A stretch of 64,000 nt of DNA from Pandoraea faecigallinarum (GCF_001029105.3 NZ_CP011808.2:1-64000), one strand, 5' to 3'; positions 9,071 to 19,891 are shown, numbered from the stretch's first letter. The notes: generated by a model not told the origin, from the sequence alone. Made by a program: numbers and translations.

Positions 9071-9835
9071 TCACGCATACGCGACACCCCCGCCCTCTTC
9101 GGCCCCATCGGCCCGTTCGGCCGCACTGGCTCCCGCCTCGATGCCGACCGTCACGCGGTGGCCGAAGTCGTACGCGTTGGGTGCGCCGTGGGGATCGTCA
9201 GCGCACGATCCATCCGCATTGCCAGCGGGCCACCACCAGCCGATCGGCCAATCGCCGCCGAAGGCCGTCAGACTGGCGTCAAGTGCAGTCTGCGCCGCCA
9301 GAACCTCGGGGGTCGCGTCGACCTGCTGCGTGTCCAACGGATCGCCGCCGGCTTTCACGACGGCACCGCGCGCGCGTTCTCTGGCACGCTCGAGCTGCGC
9401 GGCCGCCCAGGTGAAGTCGATGAACGGACGAAACGCCGCGCTTCGCACCGCCTCGGGGAATTGCTCGGCGAAGTGGGTCTGGGCGATATAGGCCAGCGCC
9501 GCGAGGGTACTGCGGTCGAGGCGAAGCGCGATCGGCATCATGGGCAACAAATACTTGGTCCTCGTGCCCTTTTGCGGTGCGCTGGCGAGCGCCCCTTGTG
9601 ATTCAAGCTTGGTGATCCAGTTCGTGCCGGCTGCGCGTGTGGCGAAGCCCATGTGCAGGGCCGTGCCTTCGGCCAGCGTTTCCTGATGAATTAGCAACGG
9701 CTGGGTAAGTTCGCTCGTCGCGGCCGAGAGCTTCACGCCTTTCGGCCCGTCGGGCACGTCAACCAGGACGGACTTGGGCGCCTTGGCACGGTCCGGCAGT
9801 CCGGCGCACGAATGCGAAGACAGATGGTGAAACAC
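9071..9835 (-). CDS. Hypothetical protein in the recombinase cluster
   Basis: A 254-residue protein, unrecognised. Notable features are a helical middle (AALAYIAQTHFAEQFPEAV, FTWAAAQLERARERARG) and a Gly/Trp-rich C-terminal part with the segment DPHGAPNAYDFGHRVTVG. No membrane helix or signal peptide is evident. It starts just after the recombinase fragment at 9844 and is coupled to the 222-aa gene downstream. Confidence 0.55.
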   Translation of the reverse strand: MFHHLSSHSCAGLPDRAKAPKSVLVDVPDGPKGVKLSAATSELTQPLLIHQETLAEGTALHMGFATRAAGTNWITKLESQGALASAPQKGTRTKYLLPMMPIALRLDRSTLAALAYIAQTHFAEQFPEAVRSAAFRPFIDFTWAAAQLERARERARGAVVKAGGDPLDTQQVDATPEVLAAQTALDASLTAFGGDWPIGWWWPAGNADGSCADDPHGAPNAYDFGHRVTVGIEAGASAAERADGAEEGGGVAYA

Positions 9836-9843
9836 CTACCCGA

Positions 9844-10170
9844 TTAACTCCCAAACACCTTATCCATGTCGGCCGCGCGCCGGCGTTTCTCCGGATGCAG
9901 GTACTTCGGGGTGGTGGCAATGCTGGCGTGCGCCATCAGCTTTTGCGCGACCTCGAGCGCCGCGCCGTGTTCGAGCGCGTGCGTACCGAAGGTGTGACGC
10001 AGCCAGTGCGGTGTGGCTCGGTTGAGCGTCGCCACTGTCCCGGCCGCGCCGGCCTGCTGCTGCGCAATTGCCCGGGCAGCGCCCCGATAGGCCCTGCTCA
10101 ATGACCTGGCGCAACGCGGTCGGTGTGAGCGGTGCGTGCGGCGGAGAGCTGCGCCCCATCGTTTCTCTAT
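9844..10170 (-). pseudogene. Tyrosine recombinase C-terminal fragment
   Basis: The last 70 or so codons (HWLRHTFGTHALEHGAAL through KYLHPEKRRRAADMDKVFGS) are nearly identical to the end of the recombinase at 6048-8354. The preceding part (HAPLTPTALRQVIEQG) is in a different frame, and the N-terminal portion is missing, cut by an ISL3 remnant. It is a broken second copy, so the two genes between the copies may be a duplicated or captured segment. Confidence 0.75.
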
Positions 10171-10288
10171 TCGTTGGCCATGTAGTTCGTACGAGTACTC
10201 GAGATGGCAGCGGTCTGCGACGAACCACTGCCCTTGACTTCGCGGCCTCGGAAAATGGCACGAGCACGCCAGGTTTTGCCGACTTGCA

Positions 10289-11144
10289 TCACCCACACGT
10301 CGATCGTCTCTTCAGCGGCTTGGATTTGAGGACTTTGCGTGCTGGCCGGTCATCTCGGAGTCGGTTGGCCTGATCGACTCGGGCCCGGTCGATTACCTCG
10401 CGCCCGTACTTGGCACCGACATGGAACAAGTCATAGACGATCTCGGCTTGCGGGCAATTCGCTTTGATTTCGAGTTCGTAGGCCGTTGTCATGTCAATCG
10501 CAACCGCCTCGATACGCTCGGCAACGCCCACTGGAAGCTGCTCAAAGAAGGCACGGGCAGTTTCGCGCGAACGGCCATTTCCATTCCATAGCACCTGCCG
10601 ACTAAGCGGCTCGACCACGATCGTGGCATAACGATGGCCTTTGTGCAGAGCGAATTCGTCCATCGCCAAATAGCGAACCCGTGCCCAATTCGGTTCGGCA
10701 ATACTGGCTTGCAGACCCGCCTTGTCGATGGCTTTAACGGTGTGCCAATGCAAGTCGTAGAACGCTGCTACGGCTTGCACATTGGTTGACTTAAGCAGAA
10801 TTTCACACGCCTTGGCGAAGCGTGCCGTAACCCGCTGGTAGCGCCCGAGCCAGTCCAACTTCTCCAACCTCGGGCCACCACAGTGTTCGCACCCCAGCCG
10901 ACGACGGAAGCGGCACATGCAGCACCACTCGATATTCAAACAGGGGAAGATCCCGAACCCGGCGCATCGTTGTCTCGTCGATCTGCGAGCAACGCTTGCC
11001 GCATTGCTCGCACAACAATATCACTCGACTTGATGGCTTCAGATACAACGACAGCGTTCGACTGTCCTGCGAAGGCCACTCCACTCGCTCAACTCGGTAT
11101 CCCGTCCAGCAACCGAGGGCTTCCAGCGTTTTTCGATCTAGCAA
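10289..11144 (-). pseudogene. ISL3-family transposase, frameshifted and truncated
   Basis: Two overlapping frames together encode an ISL3 transposase. The N-terminal piece (10803-11144) has a zinc-binding CEQCGKRC; the second piece (10289-10939) has CEHCGGP, then the DDE-domain start YLAMDEFALHKGHRYATIV and VAIDMTTAYE. A frameshift separates them around 10900-10940 and the C-terminal third is lost at the join with the recombinase fragment. Confidence 0.8.
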
Positions 11145-11489
11145 TTTTTCCTCCGAACACCGTCTCTACTGGCGTCAGATTTGCAATTGCATCGAAAACG
11201 TCCACGGTTTTCCACGATAAACCCAAATCCCGGTAAGGGCGGGATGAGGAGCGCCGCGAGTGCCGCTCATGCGATACATCGCGCCGTGCGTTCGCCGCGG
11301 GTGTCGGCAAATCGATAGTGACGTCGGCCGAGCGCCATGGCGCGCCCCGCGCCCGCTCAACCATCGGAGGGCCGATCTCGGCTTGTGCGCCATCGCAATA
11401 TCGATGGGCACTGGCCGGCTTGCCGCTGTTTGTCGCTGCTTGCCGGGCGTTGATCCCGGCGCTCGCCCGGGCACCAGCCGGCCGTGAAA
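11145..11489. other. Intergenic stretch carrying a segment repeated near 57.7 kb
   Basis: No gene recognised. About 100 bases from 11300 resemble, in inverse orientation, 57640-57760; both contain CGATAGTGACGTCGGCCG. The similarity may reflect an old IS fragment. Confidence 0.35.
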
Positions 11490-11537
11490 ATCGGGTGTTC
11501 GCCCGAGGCGGTCTGATCCGGCGAGGTCGATACTTCA
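11490..11537 (+). promoter_or_regulatory. Shared dyad promoter box, copy 2
   Basis: ATCGGGTGTTCGCC, 25 bases, then GATACTTCA. The dyad TCGGGTG-TT-CGCCCGA is a perfect palindrome apart from one position. It lies about 75 bases upstream of the 49-residue peptide gene. Confidence 0.65.
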
Positions 11538-11610
11538 CTCAACGACTAGCGCAACCCAGCGCAAGCCGCCCGATCAACCCGAACCACTGACTTGATGAAA
11601 AAGAACCCTC

Positions 11611-11760
11611 ATGTTTGCACCCATCGTCTACGTCATCCTCACGTTCCTCGGTCTACTCGGCCTCCTCGCCCCGGAGTTCGAGCGCCTGCTCACCAACGAC
11701 GCCTACGTCGAAACCGGCATGCACTGCGCAATCACGGTCGGTCATATCTTCAGCTACTGA
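11611..11760 (+). CDS. 49-aa hydrophobic peptide, paralogue of 41682-41831
   Basis: A 49-residue product: a hydrophobic N-terminal helix (IVYVILTFLGLLGLLAP), a short polar segment (EFERLLTNDAYVE) and the conserved tail TGMHCAITVGHIFSY. The paralogue near 41.7 kb has the same length and 32 identical residues with no gaps, strong evidence for coding. The two leader regions also align, including a GATACTTCA -10-like block. No known family recognised. Small membrane-inserted peptide, toxin or secreted signal are all possible. A copy of the shared promoter box precedes it. Confidence 0.7.
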   Translation: MFAPIVYVILTFLGLLGLLAPEFERLLTNDAYVETGMHCAITVGHIFSY

Positions 11761-11804
11761 TCCCGGGTGGCCCATATGGATTTCGCTGACGCGGGTCTCA
11801 GCTA

Positions 11805-12640
<836 letters not shown>

Positions 12641-12922
12641 AGACAGCGATTGCAGCGACCCCACCATCGTGGGCTGCCGGGCAGGCTCAATTTGCTTCTA
12701 TTCGATACTTCGATTAATAGCGAACTATGCAAACGAAACCGGTTGTTGTGGCCTTGGCAGCCCTGGCCCCTGAATCCCGTCGGGCCGTGTTTCGTGCGCG
12801 GGTCCAAGCCGGCCCGGAAGGTTTGCCGGCCGGGCGAATCGCGGGCTGCTGGATGTTCCGCGCATTGCGTATCCCATCGCAGCCAGCGAAGCCGGCGCGG
12901 GCCTGCGCAGGCTCGCTGAGCC

Positions 12923-13051
12923 ATGGGCCGACACGACAACGCCGGCCGCGTGGTGTCGACGGTATTCGAGAGCATGGCCGAGTTCGAACGCAGCCTGATT
13001 GTTGAGCGTACTAGGAGCGGCCGAGCTGCTGTAAAGGCGCGCGGCACGTAA
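12923..13051 (+). pseudogene. Tn3 serine resolvase, central fragment
   Basis: 42 codons read GRVVSTVFESMAEFERSLI then VERTRSGRAAVKARG, the E-helix region of Tn3-family resolvases. Catalytic Ser and the DNA-binding tail are absent. The frame ends where an IS66-type terminal sequence (GTAAGCGAGTCC) begins at 13048, so an IS66 insertion cut the gene. Confidence 0.75.
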
Positions 13052-13180
13052 GCGAGTCCAGGGTACCGTCTCGACGGTCGGCCCAGAAGTTGCCAACGTC
13101 GCGCTCACCGCACCGCGTGGCGGGAACTACGCCGAACACCGAAGCCCCAAAGAAAAGGAGCCACAAAGGCGTTTTCATGC
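13048..13180 (+). mobile_element. Solo IS66-type left end
   Basis: GTAAGCGAGTCC and CCGTCTCGACGG match the left terminus of the complete IS66 at 22470. The sequence decays into a remnant of the first IS66 reading frame (CACCGAAGCCCCAAAGAAAA against CACCGAAGAGAATCGGCCGC). No right end follows. Confidence 0.65.
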
Positions 13181-13198
13181 GCCTGTGCATCACTCCCT

Positions 13199-14091
13199 TC
13201 ACTGGGCCGCTCGCCAAGGCCGCTCCGTTATCCCCATCCCAATGTCCAAGGCACGTGCATTGACGATACACAGTTGGTCCTGCGAGACGATGGCCTCGAC
13301 CTCCATGTGGGGCTGGCCCACAAACATGCCGAGCGCCCGGAGGAAGCCGTTGTCCTGCATGCTTAACACGCAGTTCGGCGCGAGCCGCGCCAGGTCCGGC
13401 CTCAGTCGGTGGCTCTGCTCGGGCTGCTTGCTTTCCTCGAGCTCCCTGCGCTCCGGGTCCATGGGGTGGTCGACCACTCCGAGCGCTTCGGCTAGCGCCG
13501 CGCGCGTCGCCGGAGCCGCGAACTTGGCTAGCAGGTTCTTTTGCGCCAGACTCATGCGCTCGAAAACGGAGGCTTCCGTGAAGTTGCCGGCCTGGAGCAG
13601 CGCCTCGACTTCGTCGGGTGCCGGGTCAGGCGCATTTCGGAAGTTCTCGGTGGCGGCCCTGGCGGCGTCCCTTGGCTCCACTTGCATGGTGAGCGGGGCG
13701 GCGTCTACGCCGCTGAGGGCGATCGTCACAGTGTCATGAGCAATTTCCTGGTACTCGAACTTGCTCTGATCTTCAGGAATCATTTCCCTCCTGACGCGCT
13801 CAAAGAGCTTGAGTACGTCGGGCAGGTCGTCGTTGCCCGGGTGAAAGAAGCAATACAGTAGCTCCCGAGTCAACGCCGTCTGGTGGGGCATCGAGGAGAA
13901 CAGGTTGGCGAAACAGCCTTTCGAGCGATTGACGTCTTCGAAGGACGTAGCCGCGCGGGCATCCTCAACGTCGCCGACAGTGATCGGCGAGGAGGAGCCC
14001 TTGAATTTTAGAACCTCCTCTTTGCGTGACCTGACGGGTGCCGGGTGCCCTGTTCCAACGGTGGTCACAGGTCCGGCGGTGTTGAACTCCA
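13199..14091 (-). CDS. Hypothetical 297-aa protein under the shared promoter box
   Basis: Start at MEFNTAGPVTTVG. The first 45 residues are Thr/Ser/Pro-rich and probably unstructured, as in many translocated proteins; the rest is mixed helix with Asp/Glu-rich stretches. No catalytic motif, membrane segment or repeat is recognised. It is the only complete gene between Tn3 and IS66 debris, and lies downstream of box copy 3 with a roughly 185-base leader. I found no paralogue in the window. Confidence 0.65.
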
Positions 14092-14284
14092 TGTGTGTTC
14101 TCCTGCAAGTTCGAGGTGGATGGCATAAGTTGCCGCGAAACAGAACGGCCGCGGCACCCGGCTCCCCCCACAAAGCCAATGGGGCGGCGTCAATGTGGAC
14201 GGCCGCCACCCCGTATGCTCCCGAGGCGCCGCGTAAAATCGGCTGTTCACGTTTGGCGGCCGGCCCACAGCGGATGTTCTGCAG

Positions 14285-14332
14285 CCATTGTGGACTTCCC
14301 CCAGGAAGGCCGTCCTCAGGCGAACACCTGAG
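14285..14332 (-). promoter_or_regulatory. Shared dyad promoter box, copy 3
   Basis: Minus strand CTCAGGTGTTCGCC, 25 bases, CCACAATGG. The dyad TCAGGTG-TT-CGCCTGA is near perfect. It points at the 297-aa gene starting at 14091. Confidence 0.75.
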
Positions 14333-14413
14333 GTGGGCGACGGCGCGGAGGCGGGGTCCGGGGAGCAACGGAACAATGAGTCAGTTAAGCTCGGCGAGCT
14401 CGCCCGAGGCACT

Positions 14414-14875
14414 TCATAGATCGCTTCCTCTTGTCAAAGGGCGCAACGCTCCGCGCGTAACGGACCCGGGTACGCAGAACGAATAGCGCCCGAGCCGGTT
14501 GATGGGCTCATGGCCGAACGGCGACAGCCGTGCCTCGTTCTCGGGCAGCACCGGGTAGCCCTCGCTGCGCAATTGCGCCAGCACCGCGTCCATGTAAAGC
14601 GCGTTCCATAGCACGATCATGTTCACGACCAGGCCGAGCGCGCTCAGCTGGTCTTCCCGCCCTTTGCGGCAGCGCTGACATAGCTCGCCGCGCTTGCCAT
14701 GGAAGACATCGCGCGCCAGCCTGTGGCGGCCTTCGCCGAAGTTGAGTTGCAGCAGCGTGGCGCGGCGACGGGACTTATCCTCGATGAAATTCAACGTGTA
14801 AATGGTGTTGTCGATGCGGCCGATTTCGGCGATCGCCTGATCCACGCTGTGGACTGCTGCCGGGATCGTAAGCAC
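14414..14875 (-). pseudogene. Tn3-family transposase C-terminal fragment
   Basis: The frame includes LQLNFGEGRHRLARDVFHG, LSALGLVVNMIVLWNALYMD and the closing INRLGRYSF, the conserved end of Tn3-type TnpA. The N-terminal three quarters are missing, replaced at 14853 by a 52-base sequence also found at 63308-63359. With the resolvase pieces at 12923 and 62948 it marks a destroyed Tn3 transposon. Confidence 0.85.
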
Positions 14876-14904
14876 TTCTGGCCTATGATTTGAGCATAGG
14901 AGGA
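14853..14904 (+). repeat. 52-bp repeat shared with 63308-63359 (IS3-type end)
   Basis: Begins CTGCTGCCGGGATCGTAAGC and ends AGCATAGGAGGA. The copy at 63308-63359 is the inverse complement and there directly precedes an IS3 first reading frame, so this is the orphan left end of that IS3-type element. Confidence 0.7.
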
Positions 14905-15121
14905 AGTCACTCAGTCTAAGATCGACTTTGAACGTCGCTCCGATCTGACCCGTGCTGGGATTGGCAAAATTGCCCTGGAGTTGACCTGTCGATCAGGTGC
15001 CGACGTTCCCCAAGCGTTGCTGGGCCCAGCGTCTGTGACCTGATAGGAGCCTTGTTCTGCACCGTGAGTGTCCTGTCCTGCGAATGGGGTTGGCGATGCG
15101 CCCACTACAAAGGATGCTCGC

Positions 15122-16183
15122 ATGGACAATCGAACGACGGAAGCTGAAGTCATTCTCGGTGTCGACACACATCTGGACGTGCATGTTGGGGCCGTGATCA
15201 ATGAGGCGGGAAAATGGCTCGGTACGTTGTCTGTGCCTGCCGATAGCGCTGGTTATCTAAAACTGTTGATCTGGGCAAATTCATTGGGGCGTGTGCTACG
15301 CGCTGGCGTCGAAGGCACGGGCACCTACGGCGCTGGCCTGGCACGTGCTCTGCGAGACCACGAGATTGAAGTCCTCGAGGTCAATCGTCCTGATCGAGCA
15401 GCTCGGCGATTACGAGGTAAGTCGGATCCGACCGATGCAGAGAGCGCCGCGCGATCAGTCCTTTCGGGAAGCGCTCGAGCTATCCCAAAGACGCAGTCCG
15501 GTGCCGCCGAAGCGATGCGTGCGGTCTCTGTTGCGCGACGCAGTGCCGTTAAGGCGAAGACGCAAGCGATCAATCAGTTGAGGGCATTGCTTATTAGCGC
15601 TCCCCAGGATATCCGTGAGCGCCTCTGGAAAAGCAAGCCGGCTGATTGTGTCGCGGCCTGCGCACGCTTGCGCTCACTAGGAAACACGCCCTTGCTGCAA
15701 ACGCTAACGGCCACATTACGGCTGCTTGCCAAACGCTGGCTGGCACTGGCTGATAAACTCCATTCTCTTGATGAGATGCTCGAAAGCCTAACGAGTCAGC
15801 ACGCCAAGCGACTGCGGGAGAGATTCGGCGTCGGGCCTCAAACCGCTGCAGTCCTAGTGGCCGTCGCGGGTGACAATCCGGAGAGACTGAGAAGCGAAGC
15901 TGCTCTTGCGGCACTCTGCGGTGTAAGTCCTTTGCAGGCATCGTCAGGAAAGACGGTTCGGCACCGATTGAACAGACGCGGCGACCGTTCTGCAAACAAC
16001 CCGCTACGGACTATTGCAATGGTACGGATGCGCAGTGATCCACGAACACGCTAATATGTTGAGCGGCGTTCGAAGGAGGGCATGTCGACTAAAGAAATCC
16101 ATCGCTGCCTGAAGCGCTACATCGCCAGGAAGTTGTACCCTCTCATCTTGGCGGATTTAGCGGATTCAACACGATGCTGTTGA
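15122..16183 (+). pseudogene. IS110-family transposase with an in-frame nonsense codon
   Basis: The first 310 codons encode a normal IS110 transposase: DEDD domain start ILGVDTHLDVHVGAV, GTGTYGAGLARAL, and the C-terminal domain GVGPQTAAVLVAVAGDNPERL with LNRRGDRSANNPL. A TAA at 16052-16054 interrupts it, but the same frame continues YVERRSKEGMSTKEIHRCLK to a natural-looking stop at 16183. A single nonsense mutation is the simplest reading, so the protein is probably inactive or lacks its last 43 residues. Confidence 0.85.
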
Positions 16184-16195
16184 CATAGGAGCGTC

Positions 16196-16381
16196 AACGC
16201 GGTTGCCGAGTCCTTCTTCAGCAGTCTGAAGAAGGAACGCGTGCGAAAACGCGTCTACAAAACCCGTGATCTGGCGCGCGCCGACATCTTCGATTACATC
16301 GAAGTCTTTTACAATCGAACCCGCCGTCATACCCATCTGGGCGGCATCAGTCCCGAGGCCTTTGAACGTGCCTTGGCGTGA
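16196..16381 (+). pseudogene. IS3-family transposase (OrfB) C-terminal fragment
   Basis: Reads NAVAESFFSSLKKERVRK, IFDYIEVFYNRTRRH and THLGGISPEAFERALA, the end of an rve-type integrase core with the catalytic Glu in AESFF. The upstream portion is missing at the junction with the IS110 pseudogene. Confidence 0.85.
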
Positions 16382-16439
16382 GGCTGGAAAGTGTCTTAAT
16401 TCCGGCAGCAGCCCAATTCAACCGGTCAGTGCTACGCAT

Positions 16440-16487
16440 CTCAGGTGTTCGCCCGAGGGCGCTCTTAGCGATGCGGACGACAATGAC
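16440..16487 (+). promoter_or_regulatory. Shared dyad promoter box, copy 4
   Basis: CTCAGGTGTTCGCC, 25 bases, GACAATGAC. It lies about 180 bases upstream of the membrane protein at 16668, directly after IS3 debris. Confidence 0.75.
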
Positions 16488-16667
16488 AACACGACGTCCG
16501 TCACGACTGAGGCGCACTCAGACCCACCCCCGGCGTCAGAATAGTCGTCGCCTCTGAACTTTCTTCTCAAGTAAGGTCATGCATGACAACGCCGACGTTT
16601 TCGATTTCATGCGTCGCGACGTGCGGCCCTGGCGCGCCCTGGCGCATCGCTACAACGGAGACATGCC

Positions 16668-18074
16668 TTGTTTCGCCTGGTCCTACTTCTACTCGGTGTC
16701 GACTATCTGCGCCGTCGTTCGCGCGCTCTGCGCTGGATCGGCGTGCTGTTCTTTGCTGCCGGCTCCGCGCTGATCTTCGATGCGCTCGATGGCGTGGTGC
16801 ACTTCCCGCTGGAGGTGTTTGCGTGGATGATGCTGGTCGAAGGGCTCGCTACACTCTCCATCGTCACCATTGGCGTGGGGGGGCAGCGCCTCGTGCGCGC
16901 CGTTAAGGGTGGCACCTTCACGCTGACAGCGGTGCTGGTGCTGTTCTTCGACCAGCACGTGGGCAACTTCTGGCTGTCGATGCTGTTTGGCACGCTCTTC
17001 CTGGCCGATGGCCTGCTGCAAAGCGTGGCGGCGTACGTCGTGCGCTACCCGCGCTGGCCGCTCGCCTTCGCGGGCGGGCTCTTCCAGATCCTAATCGCTA
17101 TCATCTTTTACCAACCCTACCCGACGCACTATCGCGGCACCCTGCCATACGCGCTCGGTCTGGGGCTGGTCTTCACCGGCTGGAATCTCCTACTGCTAGC
17201 GATGCGGGCGCGATCGATGACCTCGCAGATGCGCATGGAGGAGATTCTCGCCAGCCCCCAGGAGAAGCGTGAGCTGTGGCATCGGCGCAAACGTACGCCG
17301 GCGCCGCAGTGGGATGGGCCGCCGACTGCGGACGAACCCGCCCTGACGGTCCACGTCTGGACGCCGTCGGGGTCGTCACGGGCGCCTGCGCGCCGGCACC
17401 CGGTGATCGATCGCTACATCGCCGCGGTCGATCGCAATGGCGTGATCTCGACCGGCCACGCGGCGCTGGAGAGCCCCGAAGGCATCTACATCAGCCTTTA
17501 CCCCGCCGTGGAAATCGATCGCTCCCCTGACGCCTTTGCGACGCTGCTGCGCGCCACCCATGACAACGACGTGGCCGGCATTTTCCAACCGAGCTATGCC
17601 CATGAATCGCAGGCGTGGTGTCCTTCGACGGTCAAGGTGCGCATCCGCAACTACAGCCCCGAACAACTGGCCACGTTCTGGCAGGAGTACCGCACCGATA
17701 CCACCTACAACCTGACGCACCGCAACTGCTCCAGCAGCGTGGCGCTGGCGCTCGAAGCCGCGCTCGAGGGACGGATCGGACGCCTGACTGGCGGCGACGA
17801 TGCTGGCTGGTGGACGTTCCTGCGCCTGTGGATGACGCCCGAATTGTGGGTTGCCGCGCAGTTGCGCAAGCGGGCACAGACGATGGCCTGGACACCCGGT
17901 CTCGTGCTCGATTATGCACGGGCGGTGAGCATGCTCGCCGATCCACGGCCGTTCGGGTGGTTCAAGATGGCGACCGTGGCACTGCGCCGCATGCGCAGTT
18001 CGCGACGTGCGTGGCGCGAGGCTGCCGATCAAGCGGCGCCTGGCGTGGCCCCGCCAGGCACCGGGGCCCAATAA
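16668..18074 (+). CDS. HdeD-like membrane protein with C-terminal H/C (NlpC/LRAT-like) domain
   Basis: A 468-residue protein. Residues 1-180 hold five to six hydrophobic helices resembling HdeD/DUF308 proteins. After a charged linker (about 185-225) comes a soluble domain with His264 in STGHAALESPEG and Cys354 in HRNCSSSVALALE. The order His then Cys, with NC-SSS starting a helix, resembles circularly permuted NlpC/P60 or LRAT-like thiol enzymes; this is an inference from the motif. The start is TTG (MFRLVLLLLG); no better ATG is in frame. Downstream of box copy 4. Confidence 0.75.
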   Translation: MFRLVLLLLGVDYLRRRSRALRWIGVLFFAAGSALIFDALDGVVHFPLEVFAWMMLVEGLATLSIVTIGVGGQRLVRAVKGGTFTLTAVLVLFFDQHVGNFWLSMLFGTLFLADGLLQSVAAYVVRYPRWPLAFAGGLFQILIAIIFYQPYPTHYRGTLPYALGLGLVFTGWNLLLLAMRARSMTSQMRMEEILASPQEKRELWHRRKRTPAPQWDGPPTADEPALTVHVWTPSGSSRAPARRHPVIDRYIAAVDRNGVISTGHAALESPEGIYISLYPAVEIDRSPDAFATLLRATHDNDVAGIFQPSYAHESQAWCPSTVKVRIRNYSPEQLATFWQEYRTDTTYNLTHRNCSSSVALALEAALEGRIGRLTGGDDAGWWTFLRLWMTPELWVAAQLRKRAQTMAWTPGLVLDYARAVSMLADPRPFGWFKMATVALRRMRSSRRAWREAADQAAPGVAPPGTGAQ

Positions 18075-18560
18075 GCGGCGTTCCCGCAGACCCCGTGACC
18101 TGCCGCGGGCGGGCCCGGTCCCTGATGGCTTTGCCGCAATAACGACGCGTAGGTGAACGAGAGCCGCGATCGCCTGGCGCGCTTAGAAGGCGAGGGTACG
18201 CACGAGTTGCAAATTTACTCCCCCAGGCACTGTCACGTTCGCGGAGAGTTAGCGTATCTATGGACTCCACCCGTTTTGCAAGGAAAGGGTAGTAGCGACT
18301 ATTGCGTTCCTCGTCAACATCAAAACCTTCGTTATCCGAATATGATCGCCTCAAGTCGGCCCAACACTTCATCCATCACAAAGTCGGGATCGGTTTCCTT
18401 GAACTTGGCTTTACGCACGCCTCAATCCAGCGATTTAGCCTGATGACAACGCATAGCACCTTGCGTAGCTGTTCCGTTGCCCATGAGCGTTACCACGGTT
18501 CCATAGGTCCGACGTCTCCCCCGATTTGAGTAGCGCGGCGATTTAGAGTCCGATCACGTA
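18075..18560. other. Gene-poor stretch
   Basis: About 490 bases after the membrane protein. A 28-codon minus-strand frame (KAKFKETDPDFVMDEVLGRL, about 18430-18342) looks protein-like but has no convincing start or context. No other feature recognised. Confidence 0.35.
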
Positions 18561-18575
18561 GTTAGGAGATTGGAC

Positions 18576-18839
18576 ATGAAGAAGAGACTCACCGACGAGC
18601 GAATCATCGGCTTCCTGCGGGAAGCTGAGACGGGGATACCGGTGAAAGAACTATGCCGCCAGCACGGCTTCTCGGAGGCCAGTTACTACCTATGGCGCAG
18701 TAAGTTCGGTGGCATGAATGTCTCCAACGTGAAGCGGCTGAAGGATCTGGAGGCTGAAAACGCCCGGTTGAAGAAACTGCTGGCGGAATCGGTGCTGGAA
18801 AATGAGGTGACGCGCGAGGCGTTGCGAAAGAAGTGGTGA
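18576..18839 (+). CDS. IS3-family OrfA (outer element)
   Basis: An 87-residue helix-turn-helix protein (IIGFLREAETGIPVKELCRQ, SEASYYLWRSKFGG) with a leucine zipper (RLKDLEAENARLKKLLAES), typical of IS3/IS407-group OrfA. TAGGAG lies upstream of the ATG. Its stop overlaps the GTG of OrfB. OrfB is broken by the inserted element at 18943, so this IS cannot move on its own. Confidence 0.85.
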   Translation: MKKRLTDERIIGFLREAETGIPVKELCRQHGFSEASYYLWRSKFGGMNVSNVKRLKDLEAENARLKKLLAESVLENEVTREALRKKW

Positions 18840-18942
18840 GCGCACTATCCCGCCGAGAGGTGGTGCGCCATATGACCGATAGTGGCTTGAGCGAACGCCG
18901 AGCCCTACGGGTCATCGGCATGAGCGCCAGCGCCTATCGTTA
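18836..18942 (+). pseudogene. IS3 OrfB N-terminal piece, cut by a second IS3
   Basis: Starts GTG within the OrfA stop and reads VSALSRREVVRHMTDSGLSE then RVIGMSASAYR before meeting the inserted IS3 at 18943. The C-terminal portion resumes at about 21812. Confidence 0.8.
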
Positions 18943-18970
18943 GGGGGTGCGGCTAAAAACTTGGACTGGG

Positions 18971-19889
18971 TTACGCCGCAGGGCCGAGGCTCTCTCGGTA
19001 TTCGAGCGGACTGAGTGAGCCAAGAGAGACCTTGATCCGCTTTGCGTTATACCAGCGGATGTACGAGTCGACTACTTCGACGAACTCGTCGATGCTTGTG
19101 GCCCGCCAGTCCCGAGAATAGAACAGCTCCGTTTTCAGCCGGCCGAAGAAACCCTCGCACGCAGCATTGTCGGGCGAGCAACCTTTTCGCGACATCGAGC
19201 GAACCAGTCTGGCCTCGTGCATCCGCGACAGCCACCCGGGCCAGCGATAGTGGGCGCCTCGATCGGAGTGAAGGACAGGCTGGGCGTTAATATCCGCCAC
19301 CGTCTCGACCGCCGCATCCAGCATGGTATTCACAAGCTCAGCGTCCGGACGCGTGCCGATCGACCAACTGACAACGAGCCCATCGAAGCAGTCGATCACA
19401 GGCGATAGATACACCTTGCCGGCTGGAATCTGGAATTCTGTAATGTCGGTAAGCCACTTTTTATTCGGCGCCGCCGCTCGGAAGTCGCGATTGATGAGGT
19501 TCTCTGGCGCGGGGCCTATTTCTCCTTGATAGGAGCCGTAGCGACGCCGGCGGACAGTGCCAGCGGCCAAGCCTTCTTGCCTCATCAAACGCCGTACGAC
19601 CTTCTCCGATATGACGACCTGCTGCTGACCCAGTGCCGCGCGTATCCGGCGATAGCCGTAGCAACGGTAATTGAGTTGGAAGATGTCTGTGATGACACGT
19701 CGCACGCCAGCATACTTGTCAGCGACGAGCAGCCGCGCGCGATGGTAAAAATAAGAACTGCGGGCAAGGCCCAATACGGCGAGCAGCTCCGGCAGCGCGT
19801 AGGTTTGTCTCAGGGCGTCAACCAGCGTCGTCTTCTCCCGATTGCTCAGGAGCCGCGGATGGACGCCCAGGCCTTTTTTTAACAGTTCA
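18971..19889 (-). pseudogene. IS3 OrfB (rve transposase), separated from OrfA by IS30
   Basis: Carries the complete catalytic core: KKWLTDITEFQIP (first Asp), VLHSDRGAHYRW (second Asp) and NAACEGFFGRLKTEL (Glu), then YIRWYNAKRIKVSLG. IS3 OrfB is normally produced by frameshifting from OrfA; IS30 now lies between them, so the fusion cannot form. The open frame runs on to 19960 but those codons belong to IS30. Confidence 0.85.
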
Positions 19890-19891
19890 TT

